A stretch of DNA of 64,000 bases from NCBI GenBank assembly GCA_025504975.1, contig JANUWI010000001.1, positions 1,922,001-1,986,000 on the forward strand, in the 5' to 3' direction. Below the pieces are notes generated by a model. That model worked only from the letters and a program-made list of their open reading frames with translations, searched no databases and was not told the origin of the DNA. Position numbers and translations under genes: made by a program. This DNA is from Plenodomus lindquistii (lineage: Eukaryota; Ascomycota; Dothideomycetes; Pleosporales; Leptosphaeriaceae). How positions within the stretch are numbered: position 1 is the stretch's first letter; the number at the start of each line of letters is the position of its first letter. Below, one piece after another: positions 11,044 to 22,388 of the stretch.

Positions 11044-11937
11044 ATGGCGCAATCTGGGTACTCGAATCCGCTCAAGAAGTTCAAGTGAGTTGGTATTCCG
11101 CCGTGGGCAACAGCGAATATCTCTGGATGCTGATATGTATAGGCTTGTCTTCTTGGGCGAGCAAAGTGGTATGTATCCATGCTAGTTATATTGGAGGGAC
11201 AGCGTACTCACAAGACGATAGTGGGCAAAACATCCCTGATCACACGCTTCATGTACGACTCCTTCGACAACACATACCAAGCAACAATCGGCATAGACTT
11301 CTTGTCAAAGGTGCGCCTTCCCAGCCATACACGCCAGTCCACGCCACGCCGCCCCACCAGAAGCCCCATAGCAATCGTCCCAAACAACAAACTAACACAG
11401 ACACCCAGACAATGTACCTCGAAGACCGCACGGTGCGCCTCCAACTCTGGGACACCGCCGGCCAAGAACGCTTCCGCTCCCTCATCCCCTCGTACATCCG
11501 CGACTCGAGCGTCGCCGTCGTAGTCTACGACATCACCAACAAGAAGACATTTGAGAACACGCGGAAATGGGTCGACGACGTGCGCGGCGAGCGCGGCAAC
11601 GACGTCATTATTGTGCTGGTGGGGAACAAGACGGATTTGAACGATAAGCGGGAAGTCACGACGCAGCAGGGCGAGGAAGAGGCTAAGAAGAATAATCTCA
11701 TGTTTATTGAGACGAGTGCAAAGGTGGGGCATAATGTCAAGGCGCTGTTTAAGAGGATTGCGCAGGCGTTGCCGGGGATGGAGGGTGAGGGTGTGCAGGG
11801 GCAGAGTCAGAGTACGTTGGTCATGTTCACTTGTCTGCATGGGAGTTGTGAGGTGTGGTTTGCTAACAGAGATGATAGTGATCGATGTGAATATCAACCC
11901 CAGCCAGCCACAAGCAGAGAACTCGTGCGCGTGTTGA
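11044..11937 (+). CDS. YPT6: Rab family GTPase Ypt6 (Rab6)
   Basis: Five exons: 11044-11084, 11143-11168, 11222-11310, 11409-11811 and 11879-11937; 205 residues. Exon 2 is only 26 bases. G-motifs are all present: GEQSVGKT (19-26), the effector-region Thr in [16 protein letters not shown] (66-72), NKTD (125-128) and ETSAK (153-157). The C-terminus CAC is a double-geranylgeranylation signal. [12 protein letters not shown] and [11 protein letters not shown] match the Rab6/Ypt6 subgroup. Family knowledge: acts at the Golgi in retrograde endosome-to-Golgi transport with the Ric1-Rgp1 exchange factor and the GARP tether. All splice sites are GT-AG, and phase is kept across each. Confidence 0.95.
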
Positions 11938-12686
11938 AAGACGGCCATCGTATGGCTTTATATACGTCGACGTTCTAGTTCTCATGCCCTAGGGCGTGTT
12001 GTGAATATTTGGGTTCGGTGTTTTGAATGACCGAGACGAGGAGAGATTGAGAGGGCTGACTGACGACGCGTCATTACAAGCAAGGCGTTTTTTGGGCCCA
12101 AGGGGGGGAATCGATCATCTAGGCATAGGCACAGGCATAGGCATAAGCATAGTAATGCTACATGCATGCATCTAGACAGCCAAGCAACCAATACCACACC
12201 ATGTAACACCCTAGCTTGCTTCAACTTCACGACATAGCAAAGCACGTTGATTTAAGCTCAAGAACGTCTGTTTGAAATCATCATCATCATGTTGACATTG
12301 ACGTATCTGGTTATCTGGATCGAACCCGCCGACCAAAGAGTGGGGTATTTTGCCGGACCGCAGCAAGTATTATGCATAATGCATCATTTCCATCCCCTTT
12401 CCTATGCGCCAAACCTGACAGCAAAGTGGCTTACCAATGTCAGACCCCAAACCGGAAACGCCGGGGCTTAATCGAGACCTGCCTCAGACTCCCACAAGAA
12501 GATGCTTTTGTTACATATACAAGAATATTACAGCGGCCGTCATCGTGTCGGTGTGTATGTGTGTGGTGATTGGTGTTTGTTTGTGGGATTTGGTCTATGA
12601 TGTTTGTTTGTGTGTGTTTGGGTTCGATGATGGAGAGGTGGGTGATTTTGTTGGTGAGGAGATATAGTTTGTTGATTTGTTCTTTC
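11938..12686. other. intergenic with a short tandem repeat
   Basis: About 750 bases between the convergent ends of YPT6 and TOM20. Apart from the AGGCAT repeat near 12121 I see only low-complexity GT/TG-rich sequence (12540-12660). No gene. Confidence 0.6.
12121..12152. repeat. imperfect AGGCAT hexanucleotide tandem repeat
   Basis: Five to six imperfect copies of a six-base unit (AGGCAT, with ACAGGC and AAGCAT variants) in the 3' intergenic region of YPT6. A simple-sequence repeat with no coding role evident. Confidence 0.7.
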
Positions 12687-13352
12687 CTACTCGAGATCGC
12701 CTACAGAGTCTGATTCTGAAGGGGTTTTTTCGCCGCCTACAGGAATCGATGTGTCTACTGCGATCATTTCGGCGAGGATGTCAAGCACGGGCTGCCAGCG
12801 GGGTTAGTAAACATTACTTTGGTAGTACAGAATGATGGCACTCAACATACCTTTGGCACCGTCTTGTCGTAAATGTTGATGAGTTCCCTGGGGTTCGGGT
12901 AGACCTTCAATGCGCGGTAAAAGCATAGAGCCGCTTCGACGTTATCTGCGCCTGCCAGAAGCGTCAGTATCCGCTGTACATGCCCACCTCAACAACAACA
13001 ATAACACCATCAGTGATGACATACCCTTTTGTACCATGCCCTCGCCCTGTGCCACCTCCTGCATGAAATATGCCTCCACCTCCTCTGGGTCCTTGGGGAA
13101 GCCCTCTTCGTTGGCGCGCTCTACCGCGTCCCGAATGGCCTTCTTCTGCTCGGCGCCCTGGTGCTCGGCCTCCTCCTTTGCGGCGCGCTGTGTCCGCTTC
13201 GACTCGCGCTTGAGCTGTTTGCGGAACTCTGGGTCGTTTCGTCGCTTGTGGTCGAAGTAGACGGCGTATGCGAGAAAGCCGGTGGCGGCGGTGCCTGCGA
13301 CGATGGCCGCGATAGTGCCGGGCTTCAGTGACGAGTTGGAGTTGGAAGCCAT
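12687..13352 (-). CDS. TOM20: mitochondrial import receptor subunit Tom20
   Basis: Three exons, 13352-13025, 12951-12851 and 12791-12687; 177 residues, close to the usual fungal Tom20 length. A hydrophobic N-terminal anchor (about residues 13-31, ending in the basic DHKRR) is followed by RRNDPEFRKQLKRESKR, an acidic/basic linker and the TPR-like receptor domain with ALCFYRALKVYPNPRELI. Family knowledge: an outer-membrane receptor of the TOM complex that binds the amphipathic presequences of mitochondrial precursors. Divergent from EXO84, with 262 bases between start codons. Confidence 0.94.
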
Positions 13353-13614
13353 GGCGGACGTGTGGGGGATAGCAGAAACCGGCTGGGCGAGGGGATGGGC
13401 AGAAGAGAATGGAAGGAGCGGTCGGGCAGGGCAGGACAGGGTGTTGATGGGGATGTTGGGGGGATGGCGTAGAGCAACTTTTTCGAAGTCAGGGAAGGAA
13501 GGCGCGCAGGCACGTCAAGTTGGCGGGTCCGAGCTCCACCCTGCCCGGCTTGACGTACGTTGGCTGCCCGTCAACAACAGGTAAACACCACGCCGTCCCG
13601 ATATCACAGGGGCC

Positions 13615-15752
13615 ATGTCGGAGAAGGACAAGTCAAAGGGCATCTCGCTGCGCAAGAAGCGCGGCGACAAGCCCAAGAAGAATGCCCCGCCCACCATCAG
13701 CGCGCCGCGACAGATCAGTGCCCCCATGCCGGCGGGCGCGGCGGCTGCTGCTGCTCTGTCCAATTCAGCACGCCCCTCGACCGAGTCCAGCAGATCGCGG
13801 ACCAGACAGGATGCCCCGCAGCAGCAGAGAACGCAGAGGGCAGACAAGACGGCCGATCTGGTCAAGAGGCGGTACTCGCAGAAGATCACCACGCTGCCCA
13901 GCGACTTTGGCAATGGCGCACCCATGCCTGCCATGCCCCAGATGCCACAGCAGTACAGAGACAAGAGCCAGACCAGAGAGGGGAGACCGCCGGCAGGAAG
14001 CGCTGAGGAACGACTCTTGCGCGTGGACATGAACATACTGCGAGACCCCAATCTTAGGGCTGAGCAGTGTACGTATCTTCCCCAATTGGAAATGACACCA
14101 TGTGCTAACAGCAGTCAAGATGTATCGTCACTCCTGGCAGACGCCACCGAGGAGGAAATCCGCCGCTACCAAGCCGACTTGGTCAAGACGAAACACCGCA
14201 CCTCCATGGACCTCCAGACAAATGTCTATCAGAACCGAACACAGTTCATCAAGATCAGTAAAGAAGCCGAGAAACTCAAGGGCGAAATGCGCACTCTTCG
14301 TCAACTCATGTCCGATCTGACAACGACCCTGGAGCAGACGGCCTCGGCCACTGGCGCCAACAGCGATACAGCGAGCAACCGCAGGGCTAACCGGAGTTCG
14401 ATTGGAGACTTGAATCAGTTGCGTGCGGGTCAGCTCCAGCAGCTGTACAGGGACGTCGAAGGGTCGCAGAAATATCTCCCCCCTATTCCTGGGCGCTTCA
14501 TTGTGTGGAAGTCGATGAGGTGGTTCGAGCTGGACTCTGCCACTCTCAAAGCCAGGCGAAGGGTGAGACTGCTGTTGTTGAATGACCACATTCTCGTCGC
14601 TGCTGAAAAGAAGGCTCGAAACGATATCCCCAGTCAGCGAGATGGCAATCGAACCGCTGTCGAGTACATTGCCCAACGATGTATCCCACTGCAGGATATT
14701 CAGGTCACTAGAACACCAGAAGAACGCATTATCATCCGAGCTGGCTCGGAATCATTCACATATGACACCAAGAAGGAAGATGCCGGGGACAAGACAGCAT
14801 TCATTTCGACGTTCCGCAAGGCAAAAGATGACCTTCGAAAGAATCAGGAAGCCGAGGTGCAAGAGAAAGACCGGACTCAGGATTCATACAGCCATCTACT
14901 GGCCAGAGATCCGGCACTTCTACGACAGACTGAGCTGCTGGAGAACCTCTCTGACAGCGTGAACCGCGATCAGATCAGCACATTTGTCGACGTCGATGGG
15001 CAGCAGCGAAACCTCCGGTGGGTAGAAAGTCAACTCGATGATTTGGACATCGAGATCGCACTCCAGCACTTTGAAGAAGCCGTTAACAAGCTTGATCGGC
15101 TGAAAGTGCTGGGGAAGAACATCAGAGGCAACGAAATGGCCAAGACGATAGTAACGTTCAAGGTCCACGAGCGAGCTGCTAGGCTAGCCAATGTTCTCAT
15201 CAAACACATGGTTGAGCACAATAACTGGTTCACTTCAGTCCGCCAGCATGTCACATGGGTCGTGCAACTCGGTTTTGAAGATCGCGCACGAGAGGCATAT
15301 CTCTCTGCTCGTGGCGATCTCATCAAGACACGTGCTCGGTATGTGGCCCTTTGTCACCAGTCGGCGAGTCCCTGCTAACACCACACAGCCAATGCATCTT
15401 CGAAGGCAACCTCCCAGACTACATATTCCAAACCTCCTACATCTACTTCACAGTCATCAAAAACACCGTTGACATGTACCAAAAGTGCTTCCCGCAACCG
15501 CTCATGTCTGCGTGCGTCAAGTGGGCGAAAGAACACGTTGATCAGTTCAATATACTACTCAAGAGGCAGCTGAGTAGTGTGGATGAGGATGGCAATCTGT
15601 GGAACGAGTGCCTGAACATTGCACATGAACATGCGGCAATGTTGAGAGACGTGGGCTTAGACTTTTCCGAGCTAGTGGGAAATGGAATCCAAGAGGGTGA
15701 AGGGGTAGACTGGCCTGAAGGTGGAGCAGTGGGCTTAGGTGTTAGTTCGTAG
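13615..15752 (+). CDS. EXO84: exocyst complex component Exo84
   Basis: Three exons, 13615-14068, 14120-15338 and 15389-15752; 678 residues. The N-terminal 120 residues are basic and Pro/Gln-rich. KTADLVKRRYSQKITTLP is the conserved Exo84 opener. After the first intron comes SSLLADATEEEIRRYQADLV, then a coiled coil and a PH-like fold (about residues 275-390: GRFIVWKSMRWFELD). The rest is the helical CorEx bundle with NCIFEGNLPDYIF-type sequence near the last junction. Family knowledge: a subunit of the octameric exocyst that tethers secretory vesicles at growth sites. The first intron is 51 bases and has no in-frame stop, so it can be read through by mistake. Confidence 0.93.
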
Positions 15753-16346
15753 AATGTGAGGACGCGTATGGGGTGCGTCGTTTGTATGCTGCGAACCATG
15801 TACATTCAATTTAGTAAGAGTTGTTGCTGGTCGTGTGAGAACTTGGCATGACCAAAAAAGTCAGGTTCCACGTTCAAGCACGATTTCCGTACTTCTCTAC
15901 GTAGACCATGTCCCCATACCTCTGGGAAAACTTACTCTACTGTAGTATAACGTAATGCGACATGCTCCGCCGTACTCTATCGCTGGGCAGAAATGTTGGC
16001 ATCTGTCCTGCATATCTCTCCGACTACTTTTGGACCGCTGGAACTCACCTTCACCTCGACTTAGCATGACCAGAATCACCGCTCCTGCCTGCTCACCTGC
16101 ACAAAACACCGCTAAATATGTTAGCGTGTCTGGTGATGTCGTGAGCTTGTTGTCACTCGCCTCTGGGTCTGATAAAAGGCAGACTGGCTCGACTTCTCTG
16201 TCTTACTTCACCCACACTCTGACAACTGAAGAGCGGCCTCAAGACAACCACACCCCGAACCAGATCCAAGACGACAAGCTATAAGTAAATTCTTCAGGCA
16301 GTAGAAGAAGACGACAACTGACTTGTGCAGTTCACTTGAAGTCAAA
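15753..16346. other. intergenic, no gene seen
   Basis: About 590 bases between EXO84 and the Myb-like gene, both on the plus strand. It should contain the EXO84 3' end and the promoter of the next gene. Short frames on both strands lack support. Confidence 0.55.
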
Positions 16347-17582
16347 ATGCCGACAGATTCTGAGAATATTCACTACTTGTACCTGGTCCTGACCCATGAC
16401 GGTCCACCTACTGTAAGTACTGACCTTACCCTCTTCAAATCTTGACCTCCATCTCTGAGTCTACATATATTACTTCAAACTAACAAACAACAGATTGACT
16501 GGGCTCCTGTAGGCGCAGCCATGGACCTCAAGCCCGGAGCCGTCTCAAAGCGCTGGTCCCGTCTCAAGCAGTCGATGGAGAAAGGCGAAACCCCTCCTGC
16601 TTCCAACTACCCGTTCCTCTGGCTCTGCGTCAAGCATAACAAGCGTGATAAGGTGAGTGACACGCTTCCTACTCCGATCACGCGCGCAATCAACGCTACT
16701 CTTCCAACCGCTTCACAACATCCGTAACACTGGACTAACAAACCACCAGGTCCCCAACTGGAACGAAATCGCCGCAAAATGCAACACCACCTCCGGCGCA
16801 GCCAGCAAGCGCTACTCCCGCATGAAACAAGCCTTTGAACAAGACGTCCCACCCGCCACCAGTTCCCCCGTCAAGAACACCCCGTCCAAGCTGAAGATCC
16901 CTTCAACCCCCAAATACAAGAAGACATCCGCTGGAACCGGCGAAAACGGCGATGACGATAGGATGCTCACACCTACCCCAACGCCCAAGCGCAAACGCGC
17001 CTCTCCCACCAAGAAGAAGATTGCCGTCGCTGAGGAAAAAGACATCTCCGAGCCTGAATCCAATGACTACGAGGATGACGCTGGGGAGTACATGCCCAAG
17101 CGTACAAAGAGCACCAAGACTACTACTCCAAATCCCAAGCGCAAAGCCAAGCTTGAAGAGATCGAAGTTCCCGTCGAAACTACCAGCGATCGTGAAGGCA
17201 CCGTCAAGCGCGAGATGACCGACGAAACGGACGCTTTCTACGACGCGCAGGAACATGTTGGTGGTGAAGAGGTGGCTGTTCGTGATGATGGTGAGTTTTC
17301 CTTCCCTTTTTCCCGTTTTTCTTCCACATACATGCCTTTCCTACCTGGCCCTCCCAGAAATCTGCGCTGGCGCGGATCTTGAACAGCGGTGCTGACTCCC
17401 AAGTCCCCGCCACCTTACCTACTACAGATGCGGACAGCGTCAAATGCCACGCAGACTGCGCGCCATGCGACTGTCCGACAAAGCAACTTGCTAACGTGTT
17501 GATGGGCAGATCTTCCCAGTTGGCTCGAGGAGAGCGTCTAGAGCTCGAGGAAATGGTTGGTGTGGTTGATCTTACGGATTGA
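16347..17582 (+). CDS. protein with two Myb/SANT-like repeats, basic middle, SIM-like tail
   Basis: Likely exons 16347-16412, 16494-16652, 16750-17290 and 17428-17582 (306 residues). Exons 2 and 3 each encode a similar unit: WAPVGAAMDLKPGAVSKRWS with RLKQSME, and WNEIAAKCNTTSGAASKRYS with RMKQAFE, i.e. tandem Myb-like DNA-binding helices found in many filamentous-fungal proteins. A Lys/Pro/Thr-rich middle has several NLS-like clusters (PKRKR, PKRTK, NPKRKAK). With the last exon as chosen the protein ends VVDLTD, a typical SUMO-interaction core. The 3' splice is uncertain: an acceptor at 17509, after a CTAAC-like branch, would instead give a short end and a stop at 17539-17541. Inference: a nuclear DNA-binding protein; no pathway known. 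Confidence 0.75.
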
Positions 17583-18154
17583 ACGTCAACATGAGCGGGC
17601 ATAACGATGGATGGAATGGTGATTAGAGAAGGTGGTCATGAGATTGGGATGTAGGACAGGGCTGCGTCTGATGCTGGCGATGTGAGTTGGCTATGGATTT
17701 GGCGTTCATGGTGTGTGGCATGATTTCCTCAACGCTCCTGGAATGTCCGATGCGTGATGGACACGGGCTTGGAGATTGGGAGAATCATAAAGTCTGAAGT
17801 GGCGAACGTACGTCTGCAGACCAAAGGAGGCATACATACTACGTAGTCTAGCGTAGCCTAGCCTCCCACATAACTGCTTACTCCCAAACACCTACCTACC
17901 TCTCATCAATTCATCGTGACTTCCTTCCTCCTCCCTCCCCAGCTATCCCACCACGCCTTCCCCATCCCCCACACCACATAACAAGGCACAAAGCAAACTC
18001 GAACACACGCCCCCACCAACAGAAACCTCAAAAATATTACCGCAGTGTGAAGATAGATTCGGGAGAAAGATGGTATATACAATCCGCTCAACTGTCCATA
18101 TGATATATACTCTTACAACCCAACCCATAACATGCAACAATACCCATCACCTTT
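17583..18154. other. intergenic, no gene seen
   Basis: Region between convergent genes (Myb-like on plus, SHE9 on minus). It contains 3' untranslated sequence with pyrimidine-rich stretches around 17930-18010. No coding sequence recognised. Confidence 0.6.
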
Positions 18155-19864
18155 TCAATTCGGCTTGAGCATTGCAAGAATGGCAGCTGTGATGACTGCG
18201 CCGGCAGCAGCACCTTGCAGCACAGCGGCCGTGTAGTCTATCCTGCGTATTGAGATGACGCGATCGCTTACTACGTCTAGCGCTGCGGCGCTGGCGGTTT
18301 CCTGCCATCGCTGGAATGTGGAGCGTGTGTCTGGCTCGAAGGGGGCGTCTGGGGCGTTGTCTAGGCTTTCTTGGGGGGTTGGCGGGATGTCTTGCGGTAC
18401 GGCAGGAATTGCAGGTTCAATGACGGGATCAACGAGCGTCGCGGGGTCTGTGACCACGGCAGGCGCAGCAGGTGTAGGTGTCGACACCTCGTCTGGTAAA
18501 GTAACCGGTTCCGAAGCCTCGTAGAATTCAGTCTTCGGTTCATGACCAACATCAAACACTCCACCTACCGGTTCCACATCCTGCGCTGCTAATTCCGCAG
18601 CTCCCGACCCCACTGTCAAAGTCGGCGTATTCTCCATGGCCAAAATCTGCGCCTCAAGCGCCGTTTTGATTTCCCTGACCATCCTCCTGCGTCTCCAGGG
18701 CTCCAAAATCGCCAGACTGAGCAACAGCAAGAAGATGTTGACGCCCATCAGGCCAAAAGTAACCCACGTGCTGTTCCGTCGAATGGTGTCGCTCCAGATT
18801 TGCTCTTCGTGGTACTGAGCACGTTCGCGCTTTTCGAGCTGTGCGCGCGCTTCCTCGAGGGCGTTTTCAGCAGCGGCAACGGCGTCTTTGCCCTCGCGGA
18901 CGGCTTGGTCGTTGATGTGTTCTGAGCGGATGAGCGACATGTAGCGTTCGAGGTCGGAGGAGGACCAGGAGTGTTTGCGCTCAAGGAGGGCGACGACTTC
19001 TTTTTGGGAGGCGGCTTGGTGGGCGAGGGCTGTGTCTAGTGCGGCCTTCTTGTCGTCGATGGCGGAGCGGCGGGACTTGACGAGTCGTTCTGGAGGTTGT
19101 TAGATGTCGGAGTCTTATATGAGCGCGTTGAACTAACCTTGCTCTTGGATCTCACGTCGTAAGGCTTGAACGCCAGAGTAATCGGTACCAGTATACGTGT
19201 TGACCTTTTGTGTGACAACGGCAAGCTTTGGCAGCAGGTCGTCCATGGCTTTGGAGAGGCGTTTGGAGAGACTCCACCGCTGCCTCTCACGATGTGATGG
19301 GAGATGCTCATCCGGCACACGGGCAATTTCATCGTCGGCTTTACTTTTCGCTGGCGTCTTTGCTGCTTGCGCTGCTTGTGCTCGAGCCTGTTCCTGCTGT
19401 TGTAGCCGACGTCGCTCCCGTGCTTTCTCCTCTGCTTGGCGAGCCTCGTCCTCCTCCTTTAGTTTCTGCGCCCGCTCTCGCACCCTCTGCTCCTCGGCCT
19501 GCTTCTGTATCGCATCGAACTCTCTCTGCAGTCTCTCTTGTCTCTCTTGCAATGACGGACTGTCGACGAGAGCGGGTCTGCTATCTCTTGTGCCTTGTGG
19601 CTGTGACGGCGGCGGCGGCATCGATATAGGCTGGGAGGACGAATCCCCCTCTTTCCTATCCTCCATCCATCTCGTTGAATTCGAAAACGCCCGTCGTGGC
19701 CATTGTTCGAATGTCTTGTTGTTCAATTGGACTCCTCCATGACCCCTCCGGTACTGGCACCTCCAACATATTGCCGGCGCAGACGGTCCCCCAGCTCGCG
19801 TCGAAGCCAACAGAGGCGCAAGCGAGCGTGAAGCATGCTGAAGCAGCGGCCTCATTCTTTTCAT
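18155..19864 (-). CDS. SHE9: mitochondrial inner membrane protein She9/Mdm33
   Basis: Two exons, 19864-19138 and 19089-18155; 553 residues. The start at 19864 (MKRMRPLLQHASRSLAP) gives a basic amphipathic mitochondrial presequence; the frame is open further upstream but that part overlaps the promoter. A long Glu/Arg/Gln coiled coil spans about residues 110-200, followed by HRERQRWSLSKRLSKAMDD and NTYTGTDYSGVQALRREI, which are signature She9 segments. One membrane span lies near 351-375 and a second near the C-terminus. Family knowledge: an inner-membrane protein affecting mitochondrial shape and inner membrane fission. Divergent from the PYP1-like gene. Confidence 0.93.
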
Positions 19865-20193
19865 CGCAGTCTGACGACGCCCATTAAACCACGCAGTAAC
19901 AAAACGAAACGAAGCCACAAATTGACGGTCGAGTCGACCTCGGGGGTCCGCACGGAAACTCTCGCGTCGAGCTCTGACGCTAAGCCTGCGTGGGGTTGAT
20001 TGATAGAGCGGCGCGGGATGACGCACCTCCGGTTCCTGGTCTGGTCGCTGAATTTGAAGGGCTATCTTTGCCGGACTGCCTAATAAGGGTCTGCCCTAGT
20101 GCCCCTCCAACAATAATCTTGTGCCGTTTATACTCGTCTTTGAACAACCATTCACTCGCTTTTCGCCTCATACACACCTCAAAGATATTCAAG
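19865..20193. promoter_or_regulatory. shared 5' region of SHE9 and PYP1-like gene
   Basis: 329 bases between two divergent start codons. It must carry both promoters; no clear TATA box or binding-site array was recognised. Confidence 0.5.
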
Positions 20194-21121
20194 ATGGGAT
20201 CTCACGTCGACACGACTGGCCTCCCAGCCATGGCCACAAACCCAAAGGTAAATATCACAACCACTTCGGAAACCCTTCGGAACACATTCGGAACTCTCAT
20301 CTACCACGACGAAATTTTGATACCACTATACTAACAATCTACCGTAGTACATCTTCTTCACAGACTTTGACGGCACAATAACCCTCCAAGACTCCAATGA
20401 CTTCCTCACCGACACAATCGGCTACGGCCAACCGCGCCGCCGCGCCATGAACATTGCCTGTCTCAACGACGAAATCTCCTTCCGCGACTCCTTCCGCGAC
20501 ATGATGGACAGCGTCACACGGCCTTACGACCAATGTATCCAGTACCTCGTCGACAACATCAAACTCGACCCAGGCTTCAAGGCCTTTTTCGAATGGGCCA
20601 CTGCGAATAACATCCCAGTCGTGGTGCTGAGCAGCGGCATGGAGCCCATCATCAAGGCGCTATTGGAAAAGCTTGTCGGCCCTGAGGCTAGTAAAATGCA
20701 AGTCCTTGGTAACTACGTTGGTGCACGAGAGGGCAAGAAAATCAACGAAGAAGGAGGATGGGAAATCCTATTCCGTCACCCTGAGAGTGGATTCGGCCAC
20801 GACAAGTCCATCGAACTGCGCAAATACTCGTCCCTGCCCTCCGACGTCCGACCAACAATGTTCTACGCGGGTGATGGCGTCAGCGACCTGTCAGCGGCAA
20901 GGGAGACGGATCTCCTGTTTGCGAAGAAGGGGCATGATTTGATTAATTACTGTGCGAGGGAGGACGTGCCTTTCACAGTGTTCGAGGATTGGTCGAATAT
21001 TCTGAGCAAGTGTCAGCAGATTGTGGAGGGCAAGGCCACAGTGCAGGATGCTGCGAAAGAGGGGTATGAGGCGTATAAGAGTGGTGCCGCGGGAATTAAC
21101 CCCGTAGAGACGACGAAGTAG
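20194..21121 (+). CDS. PYP1: HAD-family phosphatase, polyol phosphatase (Pyp1/YNL010W) type
   Basis: Two exons, 20194-20247 and 20348-21121; 275 residues. Exon 2 opens with YIFFTDFDGTITLQDSNDFL: the DxDxT motif with nucleophile Asp24 and acid/base Asp26. Later HAD motifs are VVLSSGMEPIIK and FYAGDGVSDLSAA (GDxxSD metal-binding motif). The whole chain follows budding yeast YNL010W closely (DPGFKxxFEWA, GHDKS, SDLSAAxExDLLFAKxG). Family knowledge: Pyp1 dephosphorylates polyol phosphates such as sorbitol- and ribitol-phosphate as a metabolite-repair step. A cytosolic enzyme with no targeting signal seen. Confidence 0.88.
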
Positions 21122-22388
21122 AGGGGTGGTTGCATTTGGACTGGAGCTGCAGACCAGTTTCGTGGGTTACAGAGGGTATAGACCGTTTCATAGATTACAG
21201 AAGGTCATAGACTACTACAGCATACGATGCATGTTTGTCGAAATGTATACAAGAACCTCGTGATGCGTAGGTGACTATTAAACTCTAACCAGTAAGCATC
21301 AATTCGCTTAAAGCTGGCCTACCATAACTTGCATTCAGATTTACATATGTCGTTCTCTCAGTCAACAACTCATGTCAACTTTTCTTGAACGGATAAAATT
21401 CCGAACATGATCATGTGTCACAAACATTATCACTTTGAAATGCTAACCCCTGTTGTCCTCACAATTGTCATCCCTCTGCCTGAACTCGTCCTTCTCTGCC
21501 CCTGCCCATGATACGATGAATCTGGGCTACGCGTACCTTGGCACTATCACCATTGAGTCTGCAACGAGCACCAAGACATGTATCGCTTGTCGCGCTACAG
21601 GCGCTTACCAAAGTTTCCATGTATATAATATTCAAAATCCGCTGCTTGTGACGAGCGTGGTAGATGGAGACAGACCTTCATGTCAAAAAACACAAGACCA
21701 CAATGACAAAAGTCATTCCGACTATAGTAGTGTATCATCATTGAGTTCAAATCACATCACAATGATCTCTCGAAATCTTGAAGTCTTGCGACCTCACCAT
21801 GCCAATCGCAGAACCTAGACTGCAACAGCCTTGACATCATACCTGACCCAAATCACCAAAAGTTTCCCACAAAGGTCACCGCAACTCCCCATGGTCCTCC
21901 ACTCCCCCAGATTAGCGCTACATCTAGGCCAGAGTGGCTCCAGCAAACGATTCGCCCACACGATGCATGACCCGCATGACTGACAGGTCACCATACCCGA
22001 CCTGCATATAGGGTCGCGTCTGCCAACGCATCGCTCACCGCAACCAAGAGAAAATATCGCTCGCAATGCCGTCCAATCCCTCCGGCCACGCCCGTTTCGA
22101 GCAACGTTTCAGATCTAAGCCGTGGGACCAGGACACACTGCGGCCCTTTGATCGGAGCAGTCGCAAAAAACCGTACCCCTCATTTCTCCGTCGCCGCTTG
22201 CCGCCCAACGTGTCGTGGTATTTCGATCGACACCCCACTAGTTAGTGTGAAGCGACGCGATCTGCTTGTTTAAGGAAATAACTCTACATAGAGTACTCCT
22301 TATTGCTGTTGTCTGATTCGAGTATTCCAATTCGACTTGAGAGAGTGTTGTTACACACACAGCTGCATAAAAGATACTTTATCACAAG
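21122..22388. other. 1.27 kb intergenic region, no gene seen
   Basis: Lies between two genes on the plus strand. A frame at 21516-21818 (Thr/Ser/His-rich) and one at 22035-22238 on the minus strand have no motif or splice pattern I trust. The last 150 bases lead into the NECAP-like start and probably hold its promoter. Confidence 0.5.

Noticed and set aside
12300..12325. GGTTCGATCC-like tRNA B-box on the minus strand near 12310-12320
   Set aside because: The flanking bases cannot form the T-arm stem and no A-box or acceptor stem is found at the right distance.
21453..21818. 121-codon plus-strand frame
   Set aside because: Begins with a non-ATG codon, low-complexity His/Ser-rich end, no motif; treated as chance.
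22035..22238. Basic 67-codon minus-strand frame
   Set aside because: Arg/Gly-rich composition looks like GC-rich shadow, no recognised family.
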